A stretch of DNA of 64,000 nucleotides from NCBI RefSeq assembly GCF_051195215.1, contig NZ_JBNAZM010000001.1:289212-353211 (forward strand), given 5' to 3'. The stretch comes from Arhodomonas sp051195215 (lineage in GTDB: Bacteria > Pseudomonadota > Gammaproteobacteria > Nitrococcales > Nitrococcaceae). The notes below the pieces were generated by a model that saw only the letters and a program-made list of their open reading frames with translations, did no database searches and was not told the DNA's origin. Below, piece after piece: positions 35,746 to 43,417 of the stretch (within the stretch, counting starts at the first letter, position 1; the number at the start of each line of letters is the position of its first letter). Position numbers and translations under genes: made by a program.

Positions 35746-37314
35746 CTAGTGGCTCGTCCCGCGCACGTAATGCGTCTTGTTCCAGACGTTGTACTTGCCC
35801 GAGGGCTTTTTCATCGGCAACCGCGCGACCTCTTCCAATGTCTCGGCATCGTAGACGACAAGCGCACCGTCCTCCGCCCAGACACTCACCAGCGCATACT
35901 GACCGTCCCGGGTGAATTCCACGTGGGCGGCCGTCTTGTCCGGCGCCGGGCGCAGCGTCTTCACGATTTCCAGCGTCTGCTTGTCGATGACATGGAGCGC
36001 GTCACGGTGCGGGCCGAAAAACACATCGGTCCACACGTAGGGCGTGTCGTCGTGGCTGCGCAGGAAGAACCCCGGCCCGAGCGTTTCGATACGCTTGATT
36101 ACGGACCAGTTCCGCGTGTCGATGACGGTGAGCACGCCTTCCTTCAGGTTGGGTGTGGCCATGACCTCGCGGCCCTGATGGTCCCAGGTGATCCCCGAGC
36201 CGAGATGCGGCAGCCCCGGGACATCCAGGGCAGCGACGGGCTTGCCCACGGTGAGGTTGACCACCTGGCCACCACCGTCCCGGGAGGCCCCCACGACGTG
36301 CTCGTATTCCGGGTCGAAGAAGAAGTCGTCGAGATACCCCGCGACCCGGATGCGGCGGACGGGAAACCGGCGTTCGTCCAGGGGCGGCTTTTCGCCGGAT
36401 TCGCGCCGGTAGTCGTGCATGATGCCGCGATAGACGGGCAACGCCTCGGCCTCGTCGTCGTAGGGGATTTCCCAGACTTCCGGGATATCCTTGAGGGCGG
36501 CGATGAAGCTGTGCCGCGGCGGTGCGGTATAGACCGCACTCACCCGCGAGGTACGTCCCTCGCCGTCGCGCACCGGAATGACCTGCAGCACCGACAGATC
36601 CCCGGCATCAAGCACCACCAGCGTGTGCGGCAGATAGTTGGCCACTGCAAGCAAGCGCCCGTCGGCGGAAACGGCAATGTTGCGGCTGTTCACGCCGGCA
36701 CGTACTTCCACCACCTTTCGCAGGTTGTAGAGATCGTACTTCGTCACCCAGCCGTCCCGGGACATGAAGTACGCGAAGCGCCCGTCGGGGGAATACTTCA
36801 CCCCGCCGTGAAGGGCGAAACGGGTCGAAAACCGCGCGATGGGCTCGAACCGGTCGCCGTCGAGCACCGTAATGGCGTGATCGCCCTTCTCCACCACCAG
36901 GAAGACGTTCATGGGATCGGCGTCGAAGACCGGACGATCCGGCAGATCCATGGCCCCGTCGTGGACGACCCGGCTGCTCTCGATCTCCGCCTCGTTCCAT
37001 TCCGGCACGCTCGCCGGCGCCGTGTAGATGTAATCCACCAGGGCCGCGACATCCGCCTCGTCGAGCCGGTCACCGAATGCGGGCATTTGCGTCGCCGGCC
37101 GGCCGTCGGTGATGACGGCGTTGGCCTCCGCCGGACGTAGACGGCGAAGATTCGCGGGCAGCAACGCCGGCCCGGTCCCCCCGAGACGGTTCGCCCCGTG
37201 GCAGCTGGCGCAATGCTCGCGATAGAGCTCACCGCCGTTCCCGGCGGCCGCGGGGTGCACCATTGCCATAACAACCATCGCGGCGACCGCCGCCAGTCGG
37301 GTCCATGCCCTCAT
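35746..37314 (-). CDS. nirN: Cytochrome c / heme d1 protein NirN (dihydro-heme d1 dehydrogenase)
   Basis: A 522-aa periplasmic protein resembling NirS. A signal peptide (about 1-24, ending PAAAG) precedes a cytochrome c domain with C35-A-S-C38-H39, then an eight-bladed d1-type propeller ending KPSGKYNVWNKTHYVRG. NirN performs the last heme d1 step, oxidising the dihydro form to introduce the acrylate double bond before transfer to NirS. The ATG at 37314 has GGGGGA just before it; a GTG at 37338 is less likely. It is the last gene of the nir cluster, 36 bases after nirE. Confidence 0.88.
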   Translation of the reverse strand: MRAWTRLAAVAAMVVMAMVHPAAAGNGGELYREHCASCHGANRLGGTGPALLPANLRRLRPAEANAVITDGRPATQMPAFGDRLDEADVAALVDYIYTAPASVPEWNEAEIESSRVVHDGAMDLPDRPVFDADPMNVFLVVEKGDHAITVLDGDRFEPIARFSTRFALHGGVKYSPDGRFAYFMSRDGWVTKYDLYNLRKVVEVRAGVNSRNIAVSADGRLLAVANYLPHTLVVLDAGDLSVLQVIPVRDGEGRTSRVSAVYTAPPRHSFIAALKDIPEVWEIPYDDEAEALPVYRGIMHDYRRESGEKPPLDERRFPVRRIRVAGYLDDFFFDPEYEHVVGASRDGGGQVVNLTVGKPVAALDVPGLPHLGSGITWDHQGREVMATPNLKEGVLTVIDTRNWSVIKRIETLGPGFFLRSHDDTPYVWTDVFFGPHRDALHVIDKQTLEIVKTLRPAPDKTAAHVEFTRDGQYALVSVWAEDGALVVYDAETLEEVARLPMKKPSGKYNVWNKTHYVRGTSH

Positions 37315-37350
37315 GCTTCCCCCAATGCCTCGGTTCACGTTCGGTGAGCG

Positions 37351-38511
37351 CTACACCGCGGCCAGTGTTTCGCCGGTGCACTCGGCAAGGCTGCCGAACC
37401 AGTCCAGACGCTCCCGCAGCCGCACCACCTCACCAATGATCGCGAGCGTCGGCGGCCGCACGCCCGCTTGCTCGGCGAGCGTCGGCAGGGTCTGCAACGC
37501 TCCAGTGACGACGCGCTGGTCGTCGAGAGTCCCGCGTTGGATGACCGCCGCCGGGTGACTCGCCGGCAACCCGCGGGCAATCAGCTCGTCACACAGCAGT
37601 GCCAGTCCACCGAGGCCCATGTAGACGACCACCGTGTGCTCGGGCTGCACCAGCGCGTCCCAGGGCAGATCCAGCGTGCCGTCCTTGAGATGTCCGGTAA
37701 CCAGCGTGCACGCGTGCGCGTAGTCCCGATGCGTCAGCGGGATCCCGGTGTAAGCCGAGCACCCCAGTGCGGCAGTGATACCCGGCACCACTTCGAACGC
37801 GACGCCCGCCGCCTTGAGTGTGTCGATCTCCTCGCCACCGCGCCCGAACACGAACGGATCGCCGCCCTTCAGGCGCACCACACGTTGTCCCTGGCGGGCG
37901 AAATCCACCAGCAAGGCGTTGATACGGGCCTGGGGCAATGCATGGCGGCTCGCGGCCTTGCCCACGTAGATGCGCTGCGCGGCCGGCGGCACCCATTCCA
38001 GCAGCGCCGGTGCCACCAGCCTGTCATAGAGCACCGCATCGGCCCTGGCCAGCACCTCCCGCGCCCGCAGAGTCAGCAACCCCGGATCGCCGGGGCCGGC
38101 ACCGACGAGGTAGACGCGCCCGGATCCTACCGTGCGGTGGAGGCCTTCGGGCACCCGTTCGGTGCGCAACGGCAGCGTCACTGTCGAGTGTTCCGTGCAA
38201 CCCAGGGCATGAACCAGCACACCGCGCCGGTCCGCGGCGTCGATGACGGTCTGGTTGAAGTCACGGGAATCCGACGCCGCCACCGCCAGATGGCAACCGT
38301 CGAAGTCGGCGTCACGAAGCTCGCGGGTGTGCAGCGTCCAGCGCCGTCTCGCGGCCGCCGCCGCCAGACTCGCCCGCACCGCGGGTGCCACGAGCGAGAC
38401 GCCCGCGCCATGATCGTCCAGCCATTCGGCGTAGCGCCGGGCATCGTCGCCGTTGCCGACCACGAGCGCCGTGCGACCTGCCAGGTTGAGTGTCGCCGCG
38501 ATGCCGTTCAT
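37351..38511 (-). CDS. nirE: NirE-type uroporphyrinogen-III C-methyltransferase with partial precorrin-2 dehydrogenase-like N-domain
   Basis: A 386-aa fusion. Residues about 131-375 are a full SUMT domain (GRVYLVGAGPGDPGLLTLRA, VRLKGGDPFVFGRGGEE, PGITAALGCSAYTGIPLTHR) that methylates uroporphyrinogen III to precorrin-2. Residues 1-125 resemble only the NAD-binding half of CysG: ALVVGNGDDARRYAEWL, LAVAASDSRDFNQTVIDAADRRG. The dimerisation and helical parts of CysG, needed for dehydrogenase and ferrochelatase function, are missing, and the nucleotide motif reads GNGDDA. It overlaps nirJ by 4 bases. NirE is the assignment by context; a shortened CysG is the alternative. Confidence 0.85.
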   Translation of the reverse strand: MNGIAATLNLAGRTALVVGNGDDARRYAEWLDDHGAGVSLVAPAVRASLAAAAARRRWTLHTRELRDADFDGCHLAVAASDSRDFNQTVIDAADRRGVLVHALGCTEHSTVTLPLRTERVPEGLHRTVGSGRVYLVGAGPGDPGLLTLRAREVLARADAVLYDRLVAPALLEWVPPAAQRIYVGKAASRHALPQARINALLVDFARQGQRVVRLKGGDPFVFGRGGEEIDTLKAAGVAFEVVPGITAALGCSAYTGIPLTHRDYAHACTLVTGHLKDGTLDLPWDALVQPEHTVVVYMGLGGLALLCDELIARGLPASHPAAVIQRGTLDDQRVVTGALQTLPTLAEQAGVRPPTLAIIGEVVRLRERLDWFGSLAECTGETLAAV

Positions 38512-39689
38512 GCGCGCTGTCCCTCCATGCAGGCGGTGGCTGCAGGCACGCCCGGGCCGATCTCGGAATCGGTGAGATAGCACCCCGGATCCTCCGCCCA
38601 GAGATCCCCGCTGAGCTGCCAGGCACGAACCCGTGTGTTGCCGCCGCAGATGTCGCGGTAGGCACAGGCACCGCACCGGCCGGTGAGCGGCCGGGGGCGC
38701 TGGCGCAAGCCACCCAGCACCGGGTCGGTCTCATCGCGCCAGATCTCGGAGAACGGGCGCTGGCGCACGTTGCCCAGGTTGTGGTGCCACCAGAACGTAT
38801 CCGGATGCACGTTCCCCAGGTTGTCGATATTGGCGATGTTGATGCCCGAGGAATTGCCGCCCCACTGCCGCAGCAGCTCCGCCACGTGGTACACGGACTC
38901 GGGAAAGCGCTCAGCGACCCACTGCAGCAGGTAAACGCCATCGGCATCGTTGTTGCCGGTAACGTAATCCCGCGGGCGGCCGGCGCGCAGATCGGCCAGA
39001 CAACGCTCGAAGAGCATGTCCAGCGCCCATCGGGTGCGCTCACCGGCGGCGTCGCCGCGGCGGTTCTTGTTGCCCCGGCCTGCGTAGTTGAGGTGCGAGA
39101 GGTAGAACTTGTCCACGCCCTCCGCGTCCATCACGTCGAGAAGGCCCGGGAAGTCCTGGGCGTTCTCGGCGGTGAGCGTATAGCGCATACCCACTTTCAC
39201 GCCGTTTTCCCGGCACAGGCGGATGGCCTTCATGGATGCATCGAAGGCGCCGTCTAACCGCCGGAAGCGGTCATGCGTCTCACCCAGTCCGTCCAGGCTG
39301 ATGCCGACGTAGTCGAAGCCCACGTCCCGGAGCACCGCGATGTTCGCCTCATCGATCAGCGTGCCGTTGGTCGACAATCCCACGAAGAACCCCAGGTCCT
39401 TGGCACGCCGGGAAATGTCGACGATGTCCGGGCGCATGAGGGGTTCACCGCCGGAGAGGATGAGCACGGGCACACCGAAGGCCCTGAGGTCATCCATGAC
39501 CGCATACACCTCGGCGGTGGAAAGCTCGCCCTTGAAATCGATATTCGCGGAGGTGGAATAGCAGTGCTTGCAAGCCAGATTGCACCGGCGAATGAGGTTC
39601 CAGATGACCACGGGTCCGCTCGGGGCCCGGCTCGGCGGTACCGAGCCGGGCTCGAGCGCTGCCTGCAGATAACGGCTGATTCGAAACAT
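38508..39689 (-). CDS. nirJ: Heme d1 biosynthesis radical SAM protein NirJ
   Basis: A 393-aa radical SAM enzyme that replaces two propionate side chains with keto groups during heme d1 synthesis. The SAM cluster motif is C36, C40 and C43 (RRCNLACKHCYS). A C-terminal Cys-rich SPASM-like region, CGACAYRDICGGNTRVRAW, holds a second cluster. The ATG at 39689 gives MFRISRYLQAAL and is preceded by a G-run ribosome-binding site; a GTG at 39701 is possible. It lies 78 bases after nirH and overlaps nirE by 4 bases. Confidence 0.93.
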   Translation of the reverse strand: MFRISRYLQAALEPGSVPPSRAPSGPVVIWNLIRRCNLACKHCYSTSANIDFKGELSTAEVYAVMDDLRAFGVPVLILSGGEPLMRPDIVDISRRAKDLGFFVGLSTNGTLIDEANIAVLRDVGFDYVGISLDGLGETHDRFRRLDGAFDASMKAIRLCRENGVKVGMRYTLTAENAQDFPGLLDVMDAEGVDKFYLSHLNYAGRGNKNRRGDAAGERTRWALDMLFERCLADLRAGRPRDYVTGNNDADGVYLLQWVAERFPESVYHVAELLRQWGGNSSGINIANIDNLGNVHPDTFWWHHNLGNVRQRPFSEIWRDETDPVLGGLRQRPRPLTGRCGACAYRDICGGNTRVRAWQLSGDLWAEDPGCYLTDSEIGPGVPAATACMEGQRA

Positions 39690-39767
39690 GAGTGCCCCCA
39701 CGCGTTGCGGCCGCCACGCCTGCTCGGCCGCCTTCCTCGGCCCGGGTCATTCCCCGGGGCTTTTCGG

Positions 39768-40295
39768 TCACTGTGACACGGGCGACGAACGCTTCGATTG
39801 ACCCGTATCAATCCGCAGCCCCGCCTTCTTGAGCAGACGGCGGCTGTAGAGCACGTCGCGCGCGCCCACGGCATCGCCGAGCACCGCGGCCACGCGCTCG
39901 ATATGTGCCTCCACGTCGCCGCGGGTGTGCCCATGCACCATCGCGAACAGGTTGTACGGCCAGTGCGGGCGATGCCGCGGCCGGCGGTAGCAATGAGAAA
40001 CGCAGTCCAGCGCGCCGACCGCCGCGCCGAGGTCGTCGACGCAGTGGTCGTCGACGTCCCACACGGTCATGGCATTGGCGCGGTAGCCGAGCGCGTAATG
40101 GTTGGGGATGACGCCTATGCGTCGGATGACGCCGCTGGCGAGCATGGCCTGCATGCGCGTCATGACGAGTTCCGGGGCGATACCGAGACGCTCGGCAATC
40201 GCGTGATACGGCCTCGGCACCAACGGCAGGCCGGTCTGCGTGGCCTCGATGATGCGGCGGTCGAGCTCGTCGATGGCCGGACGCGGCTCGCTCAT
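39768..40295 (-). CDS. nirH: Siroheme decarboxylase subunit NirH
   Basis: A 175-aa AsnC/Lrp-fold protein, one of the NirD/L/G/H set that decarboxylates siroheme to 12,18-didecarboxysiroheme. A winged helix (about 8-60) is followed by a RAM-like domain with the B-type signature CYRRPRHRPHWPYNLFAMVHG. This signature also appears in the NirL half of nirDL. The end LLKKAGLRI is typical of NirH. It overlaps nirG by 4 bases. Confidence 0.88.
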   Translation of the reverse strand: MSEPRPAIDELDRRIIEATQTGLPLVPRPYHAIAERLGIAPELVMTRMQAMLASGVIRRIGVIPNHYALGYRANAMTVWDVDDHCVDDLGAAVGALDCVSHCYRRPRHRPHWPYNLFAMVHGHTRGDVEAHIERVAAVLGDAVGARDVLYSRRLLKKAGLRIDTGQSKRSSPVSQ

Positions 40296-40735
40296 GCCTC
40301 GATCCTCAAACCGATGTAGTACTCCCGCTCCTTGGGCATGTCGTAGACGGGCATTCCCGTCTCGTATTCGATCTCGTCGAGCACGGCGGGTAGCCGCTGC
40401 GGATCATCGACGCATACGACGAACCACAGGTTGAGACGATGAGTTCGTTCGTAGTTGTGAGCGACCTCGGGCCGGGCATTGATCCGGGCGGCGACACCAT
40501 CGACGTGCTCGTCGGGCACGGCCATGGCGGCGAGCGTCACGGCGCCGCCCATCCGTTCGGCGTTGTACAACGGCCCGAAACGGCTGAGTACGCCCTCGTC
40601 CAGCAACCGCCGGATACGCTCGACGAGCTCGGCCTCGGTGATGCCGAGAGTCGCGGCTGCGGCCGCGTAAGGGGCCTCGCACACCGGGAATCCGCCCTGC
40701 AGCTCGTTGACGATGCGCCGGTCAAGCGGCTCCAT
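40292..40735 (-). CDS. nirG: Siroheme decarboxylase subunit NirG
   Basis: A 147-aa AsnC/Lrp-fold protein with the A-type signature AHNYERTHRLNLWFVV, shared with the NirD half of nirDL. The winged helix is at about 5-55. The ATG at 40735 gives MEPLDRRIVNELQGGFPVCE. The start overlaps the nirDL end by 14 bases and the end overlaps nirH by 4, so translation is coupled through this part of the cluster. Confidence 0.88.
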   Translation of the reverse strand: MEPLDRRIVNELQGGFPVCEAPYAAAAATLGITEAELVERIRRLLDEGVLSRFGPLYNAERMGGAVTLAAMAVPDEHVDGVAARINARPEVAHNYERTHRLNLWFVVCVDDPQRLPAVLDEIEYETGMPVYDMPKEREYYIGLRIEA

Positions 40736-41735
40736 GGGCAACGGCCTCCGGAAATCGGTAGCGTGCGCCGCGCTGTTTGAAACAGCGGCGGCTGAACAAC
40801 AGATCATGGCCGCGTGCGGCATCCCCGGCCACGGTCGCCAGTACCCGCGCCTGGGAGGTCACGCGCTCGCGGCTGCGGCCGTGAATCATGCAGAAGAGGT
40901 TGTACGGCCACTCGGGCAGGCGCCGCGGCCGCCGGTAACACAAGGTGACGAACGGATGGCCGGCGAACGCCCGCCCCACCTCCGCCACCTCAGTGTCCGG
41001 CACATCCCAGACCACCATCGCGTTGGCGCGATAGCCGAGCTCGCGATGCCGCACCACGACCCCGAAACGCGCCAGCACGCCGTGGGCCTGCCAGCGCCGC
41101 AGCGTCGCGAGCACCCGGTCCTCGGTAAGCGCGGCGCCGGCCGCAAGACGCGCGAAAGGCCGTGGGACCAGCGGCAAACCACCCTGCACGGCCGCCACCA
41201 GTGCCCCCTCCCCGGGGCCCGGCCGGTAAACCGGTATCGGCGGTTGCGCGGCGGGCCTGGAGGCGTCGACGCCGTCCACGGGAAAACCCAGGTCGATGTG
41301 ATAGGCCTCCAGCATCGGCAGATCCAGCACGGGAAGTCCCGTCTGCGCCCTCACGCCCGCCAGCGCCTTGGCCACCGCCGTGCGATCGGGGCCCGTCGCC
41401 ACGAACCACAGATTGAAACGGTGCTCGCGTTCGTAGTTGTGATTGACTGCAGGCAGCGCACTGACTTTGGCGGCTACGGCATCCAGACGCGCCGAGGGCA
41501 CGGCCATCGCCGCCAGGGTGCTGGCGCCGACAGTACCGGGCCGGAACACCGGCCCCACCCGGGAGGCCACGCCGCGCCCGATGAGCTCACGAAGCGCTTC
41601 CAGAACGCCGGTTTCAGTCGTTCCCAGGTGTCGCGCCATTTCGCGAAACGGGCGCGGCGACAAGGGCAGCCCGTTCTGATATGAGGCGAGTACCGCCCGG
41701 GCGTGCGCCGAGAGTCCGTCGATTTCGCCGCCCAT
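40722..41735 (-). CDS. nirDL: Fused siroheme decarboxylase NirDL
   Basis: A 337-aa fusion of two Lrp-like units. The NirD half (about 1-150) carries NHNYEREHRFNLWFVATG. A proline-rich linker (ASRPAAQPPIPVYRPGPGEG) leads to the NirL half (about 170-325) with CYRRPRRLPEWPYNLFCMIHG. Fused NirDL occurs in several denitrifiers and can decarboxylate siroheme. The ATG at 41735 starts 4 bases after the nirF stop; a GTG at 41762 would overlap nirF. Confidence 0.9.
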   Translation of the reverse strand: MGGEIDGLSAHARAVLASYQNGLPLSPRPFREMARHLGTTETGVLEALRELIGRGVASRVGPVFRPGTVGASTLAAMAVPSARLDAVAAKVSALPAVNHNYEREHRFNLWFVATGPDRTAVAKALAGVRAQTGLPVLDLPMLEAYHIDLGFPVDGVDASRPAAQPPIPVYRPGPGEGALVAAVQGGLPLVPRPFARLAAGAALTEDRVLATLRRWQAHGVLARFGVVVRHRELGYRANAMVVWDVPDTEVAEVGRAFAGHPFVTLCYRRPRRLPEWPYNLFCMIHGRSRERVTSQARVLATVAGDAARGHDLLFSRRCFKQRGARYRFPEAVAHGAA

Positions 41736-41739
41736 CGCG

Positions 41740-42996
41740 CTACAGCCCGACCCGGCCGGCACGGTCGGTGAAGAAGATGCCGCTGGGCTTGTTCGCGGGC
41801 AGCTCCGCGAGCACCTCGCGGGTTCGCGTGTCGTAGACCTGTACGCGGTCCTCGTCGCGCACCGACACCCACACGTGCTCGCCCCGTGGCGTGAACTCCA
41901 TGTGCAGCACGCCCTTGCCCGGTTCGAGGGTATCAGCGACCGCCAGCGACTCGACGTCGATGATCTGCACCGTATCGTTGTCGGGGAAAGCGAAATTCAC
42001 CCAGACCTCGCGGCCATCCGGGCGCGCCATGACGAAGACCGGCTGACCGTGAACCGGGATTCGCGTCACCTCCTGCCAGTCGTGACGATTCACCACGAGC
42101 ACTTCGTGGCGCCCCACCGCCGGGAGCAGCGCGTAGTCGCCGGCCATGGCCCAGCCTTCCAGATGGGGCATCTTGTACACGGGCAGGCGTTCCTCGCCGC
42201 GGCCGTAGTGGTCCAGGATGCGCCGTACCCCGCGCTCCGGATGCCACAGATCCACCAGCGCGAGCCCGTCCTCGCCGAACAACCCCGCCACGTAGTAGCG
42301 GCCGTCGGGGGTAATCAGGGCATCGTAGGGCTGACGACCCACCTCCCGGAGCCGGGTTATCTCGGGGGTATCGCCGGCGCTGAAGTCGGCGATCCAGATC
42401 TCGCCGGCATCGAAGAGGCTGAACACGAACCGGTTGCCCGGCGCATCCACCAGGCCGACGACCTTGGAACGTTCGCCGTCGGCAGTGACGGCGGGAATAT
42501 CGGCCACCGGCTCCAATGTCCGGGCATCGAACACGCGCACACCACCCGGCTCGTAGTTGGATACCGCCACGAGCCGGCCATCCTGGGAGATGGCTCCACC
42601 GATGCTGTTGCCGGACTGCACCACGCGGGCGACGACGCGCCGCCGAAGCAGATCCACCTTGCTCAAGCCGCCGTCGCGGCCGAAGACGAATGCATGGCGC
42701 TCGTCCTGCGAGAACACCACCGAGGCGTGCGAGAGGTCGCCGAGCCCCGGGACGACGTCCAGTACCTCCCTCGCCGACGTGTCCACAACGGCGAGCGCGC
42801 CATCGGCCCGCTCCACCACCACCCCCAGATCGCCGGTGCCGCGCAACGCCGTTCCCGGCACGGTGCAGCCGGCCATCAGCGCCAGCGCGACCAGCACGGC
42901 CAGCGCCCGAATCCGTGCCGGGGGCAGGATGCCTGGCGACCGTCCGTATTGACTCCGGTAAGCTCCGCTCATGCCTGATCCTTGTGTGTGACTCAT
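41740..42996 (-). CDS. nirF: Heme d1 biosynthesis lipoprotein NirF
   Basis: A 418-aa periplasmic propeller protein homologous to the d1 domain of NirS but without a heme c site. A lipobox LALMAGC puts the lipid-anchored Cys at 44 (counted from the ATG at 42996). Repeated strands such as GGAISQDGRLVAVSNYEPGG and the end ELPANKPSGIFFTDRAGRVG fit the d1 family. NirF is needed for heme d1 synthesis. The ATG at 42996 overlaps the nirC stop (ATGA); an ATG at 42972 with its own AGGA is also possible. Confidence 0.9.
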   Translation of the reverse strand: MSHTQGSGMSGAYRSQYGRSPGILPPARIRALAVLVALALMAGCTVPGTALRGTGDLGVVVERADGALAVVDTSAREVLDVVPGLGDLSHASVVFSQDERHAFVFGRDGGLSKVDLLRRRVVARVVQSGNSIGGAISQDGRLVAVSNYEPGGVRVFDARTLEPVADIPAVTADGERSKVVGLVDAPGNRFVFSLFDAGEIWIADFSAGDTPEITRLREVGRQPYDALITPDGRYYVAGLFGEDGLALVDLWHPERGVRRILDHYGRGEERLPVYKMPHLEGWAMAGDYALLPAVGRHEVLVVNRHDWQEVTRIPVHGQPVFVMARPDGREVWVNFAFPDNDTVQIIDVESLAVADTLEPGKGVLHMEFTPRGEHVWVSVRDEDRVQVYDTRTREVLAELPANKPSGIFFTDRAGRVGL

Positions 42997-43361
42997 CGAT
43001 CCTGGAGAAAACGGCCCTGACGCAGGGACTCCACGACCCAGCGAATCTCGTCATCCGTGAGAAATGGCTCCCAGGGCGGCATCGCCGTGCCCGGCCGGCC
43101 ATGCTTGATGGTCGCCTCCAGACCGGCGGACGCTCTCCCTTGCAGGGCCCGGGGCGTCAGCGCCGGGCCCAGGCCGCCGCGCAGGCGCAGCCCGTGACAC
43201 GATCCGCAATCCTGGCGGACCAGGTGGGCGATCTCGGCGCGGCGCTCAGCCGGCGGTTGCGCGTGCGCGGTGACCACAACGAGCAACGCGGCGACCGCTG
43301 CCATGCGCCAGCGATGCGCCACGCCCGTGTCGTCATCTCGTCTGGTGGGCACCCGGAACAT
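42993..43361 (-). CDS. nirC: Periplasmic c-type cytochrome NirC
   Basis: A 122-aa small exported cytochrome. An N-terminal hydrophobic segment (about 20-34) ending AHAQ is followed by C52-G-S-C55-H56 and by a methionine-ligand region GRPGTAMPPWEPFLTDDEI. NirC is thought to serve as an electron carrier in d1 maturation or for NirS. Its start is 56 bases after the nirS stop. Confidence 0.85.
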   Translation of the reverse strand: MFRVPTRRDDDTGVAHRWRMAAVAALLVVVTAHAQPPAERRAEIAHLVRQDCGSCHGLRLRGGLGPALTPRALQGRASAGLEATIKHGRPGTAMPPWEPFLTDDEIRWVVESLRQGRFLQDR

Positions 43362-43417
43362 CCTTCGTCCTCGCCGGTCCGGGGGCGGCGATACCGCCCC
43401 CTCTCGCAGCAGTTGGG

